Origin: Dryomyza anilis
Lineage: Eukaryota; Arthropoda; Insecta; Diptera; Dryomyzidae
Assembly (NCBI GenBank): GCA_951804985.1
Contig: OX638131.1
Coordinates: 40,056,044-40,120,043 of the forward strand
Reading direction: 5' to 3'
DNA: 64,000 nt
This document shows positions 11,113-22,689 of this stretch, piece after piece. The position numbers were made by a program, and so were the translations under genes. A model generated the notes under the pieces. It was not told the origin of the DNA. It was given only the letters and a program-made list of their open reading frames with translations, and did no database searches. Every line of letters begins with the position of its first letter. Positions within the stretch are counted from its first letter, which is position 1.

Positions 11113-11243
11113 CACAGAAAAAAATCGTAAATATAGCCAAAAATAGCCGACTAAATTATTAATTGTATTAGCGTACACATTCATCATATTAGCTATCGCA
11201 TTTGATGGCAACATCTATGTGTATTCGCATACCGCGTTGATGT
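11113..11243 (+). mobile_element. Left end of a TA-flanked CACAGAAAAA element (tentative)
   Basis: TA|CACAGAAAAAAATCG at 11111 matches the terminal consensus shared by many TA-targeted elements in the window. The partner end was not found with confidence. Confidence 0.3.
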
Positions 11244-11319
11244 TATAGCAGTGCGTGGTCGCTATAGCAGTGAGTGGTCGTTGTAGCAGTGCGTGGTCGC
11301 TATAACAGTGCGTGGTGTG
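11244..11319 (+). repeat. 19-bp tandem repeat, four units
   Basis: Units of the form TATAGCAGTGCGTGGTCGC start at 11244, 11263, 11282 and 11301 with only a few substitutions, the last diverging at its end. No other copy was noticed. Confidence 0.85.
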
Positions 11320-12095
11320 TGTTCGTGTACTCGCTTACAGCGCTGTTGAATTTAGTGGAGTTCGTGAAATTGGTGGAATTCACTTAGAATTTTGAGTTGG
11401 CGGTTGGCGCGCATATCAGTTCACATTTGGTTCATGTCAAAAGAAACGCTTATAGAGTTTGATCATACTCTATTGGTGTCGATGAAAATGATGATGATGA
11501 TGGCAATAATTTCTTATTTAATTATGCTTCATTATCAGAAAAGTATATTTGTTATATACTTTCACAAGAATTTATATTATTATTTTTTATTAAACTAAAA
11601 AAGAATTATAAGAATACTGTGAAAATACAAAATTGTTTTTAAAATGTCGACTATACCAATTAAATAATTTGCTACTTAAGCAAAATCATTTATTGGTATA
11701 TTTTTGGACATTTTTTAGCGAATATGTTTGCTCAATACATGAAAAAGGCAAAAATATCATTGCTAGACCAATGAATGGTGTACAATTAATTTTGATTGCT
11801 GTGTTTACGTCGATTATTTTTTCTGTATAGATATCATTGGATCATATATAGAAAAAAGGTACTCTTTTGAGCTGGATTGTTCCACTTCACTTGATCATTG
11901 TTAGTTTTTGTTTCGATATAATAAGAATTTCTTATAATACAAGTGGGGAGTTTTATTTTTGATGATTTTGTTCCATTGGGATTTTCCCATAATCTAAACA
12001 CGTAATTATGCTTTTCTAAAAGGAAGTTATTTGTTCAATGACATAGTTAGTTTTCGGGGAAATTCCGAAAGAACTAATATAAACTAATAGAAAAA
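11320..12095. other. AT-rich DNA, no gene seen
   Basis: After a short mixed-composition stretch (11320-11480, including a (GAT)n-like run at 11484-11501) the sequence is AT-rich. Two short open frames have no coding features. Confidence 0.4.
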
Positions 12096-12501
12096 ATGTT
12101 ATTTCACACCAGGGTATACCAACCACCCCAAACTGGAATTCACCATACTGAAACTCACCACACTAAAACTCACCACACTGAAACTCAACATACTAAAACA
12201 AAACACACAAAAACTCACCACACTAAAACTCAACATACTAAAACTTCTAGTTGGAAAAACTCTACGGGGGCGAACTCTTCGGGAAGAATTCTACGGGAAA
12301 GCATTCTACGGGGAAGAATTTTACGAGAAAGCATTCTTCTTGAAAGAATTAACAGGGAAATATTCTACAGGGAAGAACATTCTGAGGAAGAATTGGCTTT
12401 GAGAAAAGTTGATTTGTCGGAGAATTATTTTTATTTTGCTAACTACATTTGTAACACCATAAAAACCATCCACAGCGAAGAATTAAACGGGTCCCTGCTA
12501 G
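12096..12501 (+). mobile_element. Helitron-like element HL1 with 15-bp minisatellite
   Basis: About seven units of a 15-bp repeat (ACTCACCACACTAAA and variants, 12135-12245) are followed by a block of GGGAAAGAATTCTACGG-like repeats (12250-12390), then AGAAAAGTTGATTTGTCGG. The end is CGGGTCCCTGCTAG with T following at 12502. The same order and end occur at 56665-57816, and the same end on the minus strand at 39484. CTAG|T is the Helitron 3' signature. The left border is not defined. A 137-codon frame here is a repeat artefact. Confidence 0.7.
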
Positions 12502-12639
12502 TAGTTTAATATTATTTTTTTTAATTTTTAAAATTTTCAATATATACAATTTAAAATATTTAAATAGAAAATATTAAAATATGAAATACAAAATCACATA
12601 TTTCATAAATAGCAACTGTCGCCGTCACTAGCTAGCTGG
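12502..12639. other. AT-rich spacer
   Basis: Nothing recognised between the Helitron-like end and the GC-rich island. Confidence 0.5.
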
Positions 12640-13350
12640 CAACCACGAAATGGTTGCAGTAGTTGCAATGCATCCGCATCTTCATCTGCTGCCGTTGCCG
12701 CTGCACCCAATTACGGGGCATCTTATTCGCTCGGCCTCCCTCATTTGCATATCAAACGAATGCAACGCATTGCAGGCAACTCCTTCGGCAACTGCATCTG
12801 CTGCGCTTATTATGCGCTGCAATTATGAACAACAAACGGACGGACGGACGAATAGACAGACAGACATACATGCATTCGGACGGACAAGCGGTTGGACAGA
12901 CGTTTGAACACACGGCTGGCTGACAAGACGGACGAATGTATAAAACCGCGAGATCCTGGTGCAGCACTCACCATGGATGCAATGGCGTTGCAGTGCAGTG
13001 CAGCGCGGTGCGTTGAGTTGAGTTGCGTTTCATTGCACAGCATTGGCTTCACTCGACTTGACTAGAGTTGTCAACAAGCAAAATTATGTTGACAACTACA
13101 ACAACAGCAATAATAATAAAAACAACTACGACGAGAACGACTACCGCTTGTCAAACAAATGAGTAACGAGACCACCCTGCGGTGAAGAATGCAACTAAAA
13201 ATGCATTTCGCAATATCGCGTCGCAGTGAGGATTGGTCCTAACTTGCGACGTTAGTATGTAGTTGGAGTCATTTCTTCAAGTTATCCAAGTGCTATGCGA
13301 TTGGGCTAAATTCTTGTTTGCCTTCTAACGAGATATGGGTGAGCACAAAA
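12640..13350 (+). other. GC-rich unique island with candidate first exon
   Basis: Clearly richer in G+C than its flanks. It holds a GACGGACA/GACA tract (12838-12903), a TATA box (12939), a GCAGTGCAGTGCAGC run (about 12990), a CAA/AAC-rich stretch like many fly 5' leaders (13090-13130) and a donor-like GG|GTGAGC at 13338/13339. No long open frame has coding character; overlapping 70-86-codon frames on both strands follow the GACA tract. It is best read as a promoter plus untranslated first exon. That is an inference. Confidence 0.4.
12939..12972 (+). promoter_or_regulatory. Candidate TATA core promoter
   Basis: TATAAAA at 12939-12945 is followed 31 bases later by a TCA whose A is 12970, the expected initiator position, although the TCAGTY consensus is only half matched (CTCACC). 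An ATG at 12973 opens a 30-codon frame only. Confidence 0.35.
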
Positions 13351-13509
13351 AATGGACACAATTCGAATTATGTTCAGCAAATGTAATGCAATTCAAAATA
13401 GCAGAAATCACCAAAATTTCTGAATGTGATATACAATTTTTGTTCTGCAACATATTTTTATATTTTACATTTATTATTTTGAAAACAGCTCCTGAAGAAC
13501 GATAAAATT
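13351..13509. other. AT-rich DNA
   Basis: Nothing recognised. If the donor at 13338 is real, this is the start of an intron. Confidence 0.4.
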
Positions 13510-13854
13510 TAGGGCTGTGCGATTAATCATTTAAGCAAATTATTTGATTAATCAATTTCTAATTAATTAATTAATCAATTTCTGATTAATTGATTAGTCA
13601 AGATTTTCGATTAATCAGAACATTGATTAATCAAATAATTAGAATTCTGCATTAGCATTTTGATTAATCAAATTTGCGTCGCGAAATGTTTAAAAATACT
13701 TTACTATATGGTTCTGGAAAATTTAAAAATAGCAACTATTTTTAGTTATTTTAATAATAAATTTACATTTTAGTTGACAAACTTTTCAAATGTTATTGAA
13801 TAAAATCAAAATGCTGATTAATCCGAGTTCTAATTAATAAGAGTTTCTGATTAA
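13510..13854. mobile_element. hAT-like element end with GATTAATC subterminal repeats
   Basis: Starts TAGGGCTGTGCGATTAATC at 13511, resembling hAT-type termini, and carries about ten ATTAATC/GATTAAT words on both strands, with the palindrome TTGATTAATCAA complete more than once. The opposite terminus was not recognised; the element at 13855 interrupts or truncates it. Confidence 0.5.
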
Positions 13855-14270
13855 CCCAAGTAGAAATTTGCCCGATGCGCCATCGAGAAATGATCGGCAT
13901 TTCGTTGGGTAATTAGAGAAAATATGATCATTGCCTTTGCATGCCCTTATCATGCTTACCATACCAGGGTTTACATTACCTAAATAGTCAATGTTCCCGA
14001 TCATTGCTACATTATTTGTTCCTCATATCGAAATTAGCATCAAGCAATGATCGAGATTAATGAGAGAAACCCTATTATGCTCGAGCTCAGACAAGGCAAT
14101 TGTCGGGTAAATATTAAAATGGGGAATTGCCCGATCAGTACATGATCATGGCCTGAGGACAATACATGAGCAGGACACTGCGTTAAAAGGACATTATGGG
14201 CCTCGTCATATCCCGATCACCTCAAATAATGACATGATCACTTCATGACCTACCAAAATTTCTACTAGGG
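13855..14270. mobile_element. TIR MITE with CCCWAGTAGAAATTT ends
   Basis: CCCAAGTAGAAATTT at 13855 is inverted as AAATTTCTACTAGGG ending at 14270 (one mismatch in 15). The interior has repeated GATCATTGCC / CCCGATCA / ATGATC words in both orientations. No transposase; duplication not clear. Confidence 0.65.
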
Positions 14271-15382
14271 AAACACATATTACAAAATCAAAAATGATTT
14301 CCATGGCTAGTGCAAGTACTAAGTTTTTGGGGCAACAACTAAAAATTTGCCTTGGAAATCGACATTAGAGATGTAATTGAAATTGAAATTACAATTTTAA
14401 GAAAATATTAAACAAGAAAAAATATATATAAACATTTTTGGACTCAAATGACATGTTTTATGTTTGTACACCTGATTTTAGTATAACGTTAAGGTTGCAG
14501 TATCGGTTTTAAAAATGAAACTGTTTTAGAATTACGGTTTCAATTACTGCTTTAAAATATTCCGCTCATAACTTTAGTCAATATTAACATAAAACTGAAA
14601 TTTACTGACGAATTTTGTAAAGTTTTTCATGTAAAAATAATTTTAAAATGCTGTACATTAAAAAAGTTGTATGTTAAAATTGTCTATTCACCAATAACTT
14701 GTGATCAGTAAATTTATTGTTTTGGAATTTATTAAAATGGAATTGTCTGGGGAGTACTTGCGCACATTTTATATTGAAATTGTACTGAAAAAAATCATCA
14801 CTGCCATCTAGCATCATTAGTTCTGATGAATCCAAGGAATGACAAACACTTAAGTTGCATTTCAGTTGTATCATATATGAATAATATTGCTGCAATTAAC
14901 ACGCAATTAGAAAATATATATAATTTAGATTTTTCCAAAGTAAGTAATTAAAACTAAAAATACAACAGAGGGTTCTGGAATTCAGCGATATTTTAAATAT
15001 TTTGACGTTTGTAGTTTCTAATCGCGAGACTATTATCATAATATATAAAGTTTCTACACGCAGAATAGAGATTTGTTACGCCAACCAACTCTTTGCCCAA
15101 CCAACTTATACGGTGCTCTCAATCGCTTATTCGGTTTTTATTGTCAACATAAAAAGAGCTGTAGTTTGTTCTGCAACCAATTTCGAACTGTTTTAGAAAA
15201 AAATTACCAGATATTTAGAACCATTAGGTGTGTGTATAGACTAATATTTCATGTGTATGGGATAATAAGGCAGTTCCGCCAACAAATTTTTAGACAATCC
15301 GATTTAACCGAAAGAAGTTAGTTGATACAACTAACTTCTTCATTCTTCCAACCTCATGTCAAAAGAGAATTTTTCTGTGTGT
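14271..15382. other. AT-rich DNA, no gene seen
   Basis: No gene recognised. It ends at GAATTTTTCTGTGTG|TA (about 15367-15383), the right terminus of a TA-flanked CACACAGAAAAA element whose left end was not found. A short inverted repeat GAAGTTAGTTG / CAACTAACTTC lies at 15314-15340. Confidence 0.4.
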
Positions 15383-16351
15383 AATAGAACTTAGGCCGGG
15401 CTCTCTCACCATTTGAACAGTGCGTGTTATATTTGTACTCAAAGTGGTGGGACCTACCTCTGCGCGAAAAAGGTGTTAATTGTTCTAAAACTACCTATGA
15501 CGTGACCGGTACCATTGGTATCGACTAAGAACATGATCTGGAAGACAAGTTCTGTGATAGGTCTAGAGGTCTGCATGAGGAAACGGATCGTGTCCAAGCA
15601 AAATATGTCGCTAGTGAAGCGAAAAGGCACTTATTTACACGCTGCAACTAATGCGAATATAATTCGTAGACTGTTTTTCGATAATGTATTAATTTAAACA
15701 GAGTATGTCTTATAATGCACGCATGCAAGGGTGGATCCATTAGTGAAATGTGAATGTATGGAAGAGAAGGGAAAATAAGATATAATGTAAATGTTAATTA
15801 TAATAAAATAACTAAAATTTAAAATATATAAAAAGTAACAATATAAAAGTAATAAAAAAATACAAAAAATATATAATTTTTACTGAATGTACCATTGATA
15901 TAAGTCACAGAACAGGATTTTGAGGACTAGTTTTATAATTTGTCACAGAACACAATTTTGAAGACCAGTCCTATGATAGGTCTAAAGGTCTGCAGGAAGT
16001 GTTCATTGACCCCACCCTAGGACAACGCCATGTTAAAGTTGACGGTTGGTTTCATATAAAAGAGCCAGAACTTTGACCGGTTAACTATCGCCAAGGAACC
16101 AGTCACCATGACCAGTCAACCATGACTGGTTCGTTTTCCCGTAGGGACATATTAATGCCGAATTCGAACGGCGGGTGAGTGCTTTTCATAGGCAATGTTT
16201 TAGTCTCGTAGGTTTGTCATTGACTGCCGAGAGGTAGCGCGATATAGAAAAATGTTTTTCTATGATAAGATGTTGTTAGCCTCAGTCCAGGTTAGAACAT
16301 GGAACCTTTCGACGCGCAGTCCAACGCATTAACCGCTGAGCTACCGACGCT
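15383..16351 (-). mobile_element. tRNA-derived SINE copy S2, split by an insertion
   Basis: The body half (15383-15456) and the tRNA-like half (16145-16351) together match the intact copies, reading on the minus strand from AGCGTCGGTAGCTCAGCGG at the right. The B-box region is degenerate (GGTTCTAACCTGG) and the (TTA)n tail is missing. The 690-base interruption is listed separately. Confidence 0.85.
15457..16144. mobile_element. TIR element inserted in SINE S2
   Basis: Lies between the two SINE halves. The right end reads CGTTTTCCCGTAG and the left end CTCTGCGCGAAAA, a diverged inverted pair; the better-preserved family end CTACGGGAAAAC occurs at 51066. GGACCTAC before and GGACATAT after suggest a decayed 8-bp duplication. 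Internal repeats include CTATGATAGGTCTAAAGGT-like words and ACCGGT. No transposase. Confidence 0.6.
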
Positions 16352-16559
16352 GCAATTACCATTGCCTTTTTTATTTTGTGGTTCTCATTTTGTTTTTAAT
16401 TTCGTTTCTCCCAGTAAAAGGCAGTAAAAGACATGAACATTAACCAAATATATTATTTTTATCAATCAATAAAAACTTATTTTATTTAAAAAAAATAATT
16501 TAAATGCCTGCGTGAAACTTATGGTAATTAGCAACGCAATTATGAGCTTGTTCACTTCT
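16352..16559. other. AT-rich DNA
   Basis: Nothing recognised. Confidence 0.4.
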
Positions 16560-17700
16560 CGGGGGATTAATGCTCGGTTAGTCTCATAGACATGATTCGT
16601 TCGTCTACTTACCACCTCGTGCTACACGCCAAAATAATCACAATAATTAAATGCAAATCTCGCTGGATGGCGTTGAGTGATGGTGCGACGGCTGAACGTC
16701 GTGTTGACAACTGCTGTTGCTGCTGCTGTGGCTGATGTTGCTGATGTTGCTGCTGCTGCTGCTGATGGTGTTGACGATCTTGTTGCTGATGTTGCTGCTG
16801 CTGTTGCTGATAGTGTTGATGATGATGTGTGAAATGTCGTCGCAGCAAAAACATTTCTATAAAATGCTCTTTGCGTTTTCTTCACTGTTAAACTGGTTAA
16901 ATTTTGATTTTGATTTAGATCACATGTGGTATGAAGAAGATTTTGTGATTTGCGTGTGACACGAAATGGTTGAAACATTTTTAAAGAGTCGTCGTCGTCG
17001 CTGTGGTTGTTGCGTTGATGTTTGCGTCGGTGAAGCTTTTGGCGACGACGGCGTTAAAAGATCATGCGTATAACTCGAATTATGCATTTAATAGAAAATA
17101 TATCACTCTTTACAATATTTTTTTTTTCGATTACGCACTGTTTTTTCTACTGTAATACCGAAATATTTCAAATATTTTTCACAAACGTTCGCGGCTCATG
17201 GCCCACAATTCACGTCGTCGTCATTTTTTTTTTTCAGCAACCAACGCCGCGTCGTACTGAGGTCGGAATAATTAAAATTGTTCTCGCGACTCGGCTACAA
17301 TTTCATTTAACTATTTGAACGGGCCACGTAGCCAGCCGTTGCCGGTTGCGTTGCCGTCGCGAGGCGATTGTGTTGTCGATGCCGTTGGAAGCTGCTGCTG
17401 CGGTTGCTGCTACGGTTGCTGCTGCGGATGTGAAGGCTCTTAGTTACCTTTTTGTTTTGTATCCACTGGATACACGCGATTGTATCTCGACCACCGCGAT
17501 TGGTTTTTTGTTTTTCACGTTTAAAACATTTCTTCGTCGATGTTGATGTCGGTGTCGATGGAGCGCAGCGGCCGCTGACGAAGTTGTTGACGATGGGCGG
17601 TTACTGTTGTTGTTGCCGTTGTTGCTGCTTGCTGCTTGCTGTTGCCTCGATCTCGAGCTTGAGTAGCGTGAGAGTTACAAATTCGGAGTGAATTTGTGCC
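16560..17700 (-). other. Opa-like CAG-rich island, unique DNA
   Basis: Holds long (GCT/GTT)n runs on + (CAG/CAA, opa type, on -) at 16705-16820, GTCGTCGTC at 16988 and 17214, and GCTGCTGCGGTTGCTGC at 17390-17420. The minus frame at 16609-16854 gives a run of about 40 residues dominated by Gln and His, then a non-repetitive tail without a domain. A T-rich tract ending in CAG at 17223-17239 resembles a + strand acceptor but no good donor follows. Such clusters occur in 5' leaders and enhancers of fly developmental genes; a coding role is not supported. Confidence 0.45.
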
Positions 17701-19076
17701 ACATGGTAAAACGTAATTTCATTGAATTTTAATTGAGTCGGAAAGTTTTTATTTGCCCCGATTTATTGAATATTTTGCGTAGCATTACAACGCATTATTT
17801 CGACTTTGCTATCGTTTATTGGCAGATTGTAAAAAGCCATTGCTATTTTTTCTTTTTAGAACATTTTTAAAACATTTTTTCTATTAATTTTTCACATCAT
17901 TAAATGATTACTGTAAAATGTGGCTATTAAATTTAGTCAATAGTGTAAATTATTATTGTAATGGGTAAATACCATTAAAAACTATAAAATACTATTAAAT
18001 AGTATTAAACTGTTTTGTGTTTATATGAAAATATTAATTTTTTGTATACTATTGAATAACTGTCCTATTGGTCAATTTTAATAGGATTTTTTTCTGAGTG
18101 TGGTATTGAAAACGATTTGAAATACGTTTTTAAAAATGCATTAAAACTTAACTATATATTCATTTTAAATATTACTTATAATTAAAATAATATCAACAAC
18201 AATAAATTAATTGTATTATCATTTAGAATTAATACGGCCAATCCTATTGAATTAATATAAAAACAATATAATTTTAATAGTATGTTCCATAGGAATGTAT
18301 AGGTTTATCCATGGTTGAAGTATATACAGGCTAGTTCATCGAGACAGATAGTTGGCATACAGAATGTTGAGAATGCCATGAAAAAAAATATTGAAAATAA
18401 AACAATTAATTGTCATTTTAAAATTTATTTAAAGGTTATGTTTTTGCACTTAATTTTTAATATTTTATTAAAATTTCGCTGCACAAATTAACTATTTTAC
18501 ATTCTAAATACACAATTGTTCATTTTGAAGTCCTGGAGGTCTGAAAACTGTTTTAAATATTGAGATTTATTGATTTTAAAAATTTGAGTTTTTGTTAATT
18601 TTGTGAACTTTAAACAAAACATTGATGTTCTGTTTTAAATTGTTCTTAAACAAATGTTGAGACTTTCAAATAGATTTCAAAAAAAAATAAATAAATGGCG
18701 TCTCAATTTTGAAAGATGACTTAACCTGTGTATACTTTAATCATGGGTTTATCCTATAAAAGTACTGTGATATCTTATTACTTTTATTTGAACTATTTAT
18801 TACTTTTATTTGAACTATTGAATTTATATTGCAATATAGTATAAACAATAGTCAGAATAAATGAAATAATATTTTTATAAGTTTATCTTAATGTGATAAA
18901 CTATTCTTTTAATAGGACATTTCAGTATTAATAGCACATCACATTAGTTAATAAAACGCCTCGGATATTGATGACCTAAAAGTACGTTAAGAATGACAAT
19001 TAAAATTACTATAAAAAAGACAAAAAATAACTTTAAAAATGACATACAAATTATTTATACAAAAGCATAAATAATA
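17701..19076. other. AT-rich DNA with a mariner-like MITE end
   Basis: From about 17880 to 18100 the sequence matches, inverted, the mariner-like MITE at 24803 (CTATTGGTCAATTTTAATAG, then TTTTTTTCTGAGTG ending at 18100). The left limit is unclear. The remainder to 19076 is AT-rich, with a direct repeat of TTACTTTTATTTGAACTATT at about 18778 and 18799. Confidence 0.45.
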
Positions 19077-19815
19077 GAGTTTACTCTAAAAAATGAATAT
19101 TTATAAAATACTTGTGAAGCTATCGGTTACTTCTGGTAAATACATATTGGCTGTCAGAAATACTTATTGTTAGTGGTAAATAATAATGGCTTCACGCTAA
19201 GAAAAATCAACTTGCAGGAAACATATTGAGATTGCAACCATAAATTTTCCGACTTTAATTGGCTGTTACTTCTAAATAAAAATTTTTAAAATTATTTTAA
19301 TATTCATTTCATAACTTATTGCTATGTACTATTATAAATAGATTTATTTCAAAAGTCCAGAAATTCAAAAAATATTGTAGCAAATATAATATGTTGCCTG
19401 CAAAATTGATTTTTCCCTGTGTGTTCTTGTAAACAATTATACAATTCTAGTGTTTGAACAAAACAATATCTAATTTCTTAAAAACATTTAAAATGTTTCC
19501 CAAGAACACTTTATAAAAGTCACTTCAATTTTTACTCCCAAACACTCATTTATTACCAGTAAATAATGAAAGTATTTAAGATAAGTAATAAATACATGAT
19601 ATTTTTTTTGGGGGCAAACACTAATATTTGTGGGAAACACTTTTCGTATTTGTGGATAACACTTTTCGTGTTTGTGGGAAACACAATAATTATTTGTGGG
19701 AAACACTACTGATCATTTGTGAGAAACACTTCGATTGTTTCCTACAAATGAGCTTGCAAACACTTTCGTGTTTGTTTGAGAAAGTGTTGACAGGAAACGA
19801 TATTTTTTTGTGTGT
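19077..19815. mobile_element. TIR element family C, copy C2
   Basis: Matches C1 (4073-4927) at both ends: CTCTAAAAAATGAATATTTATAAAATAC at the left and GACAGGAAACGATATTTTTTTGTGTG|TA at the right. The inner right half repeats TTTGTGGGAAACAC-type words at about 19627-19735. It hosts the MITE at 19193. Confidence 0.6.
19193..19423. mobile_element. MITE with CAC..AAAAATCAA ends nested in C2
   Basis: CACGCTAAGAAAAATCAACT at the left pairs with AATTGATTTTTCCCTGTGTG at the right, and TTGCAGGAAACATA with the inverse of TATGTTGCCTGCAA. Copy C1 reads uninterrupted (ATGGCTTATTGCAAAC) at this site, showing that it is an insertion. Confidence 0.65.
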
Positions 19816-20260
19816 AGCTTATATACTGTGGTCAGTTAGTACCTAAATTACACATTCTATTGAAAGGTGATGCGAAGCGTATGAATTTTTTCTGTATTAA
19901 ATGCGTCAATATATATACTTTGTAGTAAGCAGACTTTTTTTTTTAATCTAAATTCACCAATGCTTAAATAATTTCATTTATTCAATTGCATTGGTATAAA
20001 TAACGAAGAGCATTCACAAGTTTTACTTTGAATTTGATATAAATACAGTATGTAGTAAAAATGATTGCATATGCAGTAAAAATAAAATCAGCTTTTTGTG
20101 AAAAAAGCTGACTCTAATTATTAAGTTCACTTTAAATTGTCCATTAATATGCGCCAATGTTTTCTTGGATACTAATATTTTCGAATTTTAAGTAAATGCA
20201 AAATGTAGTAAAATTAAATGAGTATGTAATATGTATTAACTTTTGCTTGATGTAAAATAA
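19816..20260. other. AT-rich DNA
   Basis: No gene. The word ATGTAGTAAAAAT recurs here and at 20520-20700, suggesting one AT-rich element split by the MITE at 20261. Confidence 0.35.
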
Positions 20261-20520
20261 ATATCGTCGTTGTAGAACTAAAAGTCACCAACTACATTTC
20301 GAAATGCCATTTGTTCATTAGCAAGAATATGTATATATCTTTCAATTTTTGATCGATGAGCTCAATATTTGTACCAAATGATAAGAAAATGTGAATCTAT
20401 CAATTAGTATTTAAACATTAAAAATGTATCAATTACTTTTTGTAATAATTACCAACAAAGTTGAAATTTAAGATTTCATAAAAATGTGGTTGGTGACTTT
20501 TTGTTCTACAACGACGATAT
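20261..20520. mobile_element. MITE with TCGTCGTTGTAGAAC ends, TA-flanked
   Basis: TA|TCGTCGTTGTAGAAC at the left and GTTCTACAACGACGA|TA at the right are perfect inverted repeats, continuing imperfectly as AAAGTCACCAACTACAT. Lone right ends of the same family occur at about 27016-27050 and 38095-38122, both also ending GACGA|TA. Mariner-like targeting is inferred from TA. Confidence 0.75.
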
Positions 20521-21904
20521 GTAGTAATATTGAAAACAGATATAGTAATTTATCAACATATTTGAGGACGCATAAATGAAGACAAAATGTAGTTTTTTTT
20601 ATTACAAATGTATTCAAAATGTGTAGTAATGCAGTTAAATTATGTAGTTATTTTCCATACAAACATATTTTTCAAAAACATCAATGTAGTAAAAACAAAT
20701 TGTTATAATTTTAACATACATTAAATACAAATGTATTAATTTTTAACACAGTATTTTCCACGCCGACACCGACGATCTTTTATAACCGATATTCTTTCTT
20801 AATTTCAGATTAATCGAATGTATTCAAATAAGAGCTATTCATAAATTTGTTAACTTTCGATGCCATATTTTTGGTTTCAACTCCACTACAAGAGTTTCAA
20901 GTAATAAAGACAAAAATAGTAATACAAAAATAGACCAAAGATGCCAAATTTTTGTTTCAAATCTACTTCAGGATTGCTAAATATAAAGAAAAATCTACGA
21001 AATTCTACAAATAATAACCTAAAATTTAAAATAATTAAAAAAAAAGATCTAACGACTAAAAAAAGCAAAAAAAAGAACAAATGTATTAAAAGAATGACAT
21101 GTCATCAAAATCCGTGCCCTGGTTATAATAAAATAATAAAAACTATTAAAATCAATATTGTGACGCCACTATAAAATTAATAGTTTCCGCACTATAATGT
21201 TAATAGTAAAAATCGCATTGACTAATTTAAATAGTAAAAAATCGTTGAATCAATAGGAATTGCTGTGGATTTTTTAGCTTTTTATTCTGAGTGTGAGATA
21301 TGTGTGAATTTCAAATATAAGTTTCGTTTGGATTTTCAAAATACAATATACTTATATTTGGGTTGAATAAATTGAGGCGTTGAAAATAAAAAATGGCTAA
21401 GTCCATATTTGAAAAAAAAAAACAAAAATTGAGTTAATTTGAGTTAAGTTCGATTTCTAGAGCTGTTGAAATGAAATGTTGTATTTTAAACATTTTAAGA
21501 ATTTTACATTTTAAACCACTAAATTACTTGTAAAAGTTATGTCGCATATCAAAAAGTTGATAATTCGCAAAAGTTTGCATATCAAAATGCGCAAAGTTCA
21601 AAAGCAAATCAGAATTCAATATCTCGTATCATAAAGCGCTAATTTCAGAATTTCATTTTTTTTACATAATATTTAGTTTTTAAAGCACTACCATATTTTA
21701 GGTGCACATTTTTCTAAGTCGTAGTGTGTATTTTTAATTATCCCATAAATCAATGTGCATTTGTTTTTAATAATATTTTTCAACTAACTGTTTTTTAATG
21801 TTAATAAAAATTAAAGTTGAACACATTTTTTGTAATCATTTTTTATATCACTTATTTTATTACAATCTTTTATGTATCTTTTACTCTTAACACTTTTATT
21901 TGTT
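20521..21904. other. AT-rich DNA with a mariner-like MITE end
   Basis: No gene. A fragment at about 21130-21293 ends TTTTTATTCTGAGTG, the terminus of the 24803 MITE family, and holds AATAGTAAAAA words typical of it. Short Lys- or Phe-rich open frames near 20890-21170 are compositional. Confidence 0.4.
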
Positions 21905-22200
21905 TAAACGATCGCGCACATAAAACACATCCTTTTCCCGCGAGTTGTTGTGACAGTATGACACAAAGGATGCCAACCTCACAACAAGGATGCGTCGCAC
22001 TCTCTTGTTTTGTAACGTTTTACTTAGGCTTCCCCGTATCCTTGCACCGTTATGCGTTATGCGCGTGTTCAACATCCTTGCCGGCGTGTGCGCTCAATAA
22101 GAGTGTACGATGAAAGTTCTCAACGCCCAGAGAAAAGCACACGTGATATAAATTGCATGCAATTGCACTCAGTACAACTTTTGTTGCATGTTCTAATATG
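21905..22200 (+). promoter_or_regulatory. GC-richer island with clustered AAGGATG words
   Basis: Five AAGGATG/CATCCTT-type words (one of them TATCCTT) lie within about 160 bases (near 21927, 21967, 21984, 22038, 22069), alongside GTTATGCG repeats. TATAAA at 22147 is followed by TCAGTA at 22169-22174, only 24 bases to the A, which is a little short. This could be an enhancer or promoter. The 98-codon frame across it has no domain. Confidence 0.35.
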
Positions 22201-22689
22201 AAGTGAACTTTGGATTAGCCATTTCAATGTGAAATTTTTATTTAATTTTTATATGGATATTAAGTATCTAATAAAATGTGTATACTCTTCTTAAATAATA
22301 TAAATTTTAGTGAATAATTAAATTTTGGTATACTTATACAGGGAGTTTGATCGCCAATAATTTAGGGAGTCATTCTCTGACTGAAAAAAATAAGAAAATA
22401 TCGTCACTGTCATGCCAAAGGGGCGAATGTAAATTTTTAAAAATGTTGGGAAATCAAATTTTAAAGTTTGAAGTGCTTTAAAAATTAGAAAAATTTAGTT
22501 TTTTTCTATTTTTTTTTTGTTATTTAGGTTTATTCATGAATTATTATAACGTATATAAAATATCTTTGGGTTCGTACAATTTACTGAATTATAAATACGA
22601 ATTTTGTGAGGCTATATCCTGACCAAAACGCAAATATTTTTGTTTTTTATGCTATAACTTTTTATTAGGTCAAAATAAAATAGTGATGT
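22201..22689. other. AT-rich DNA
   Basis: No gene. TGTCATGCCAAAGGGGCGAATG at about 22409 is a diverged copy of the repeat described at 22690-23300. Confidence 0.4.

Noticed and set aside
17223..17320. Exon after the T-rich CAG acceptor at 17239
   Set aside because: No acceptable donor follows within a reasonable distance and the downstream frames contain early stops.
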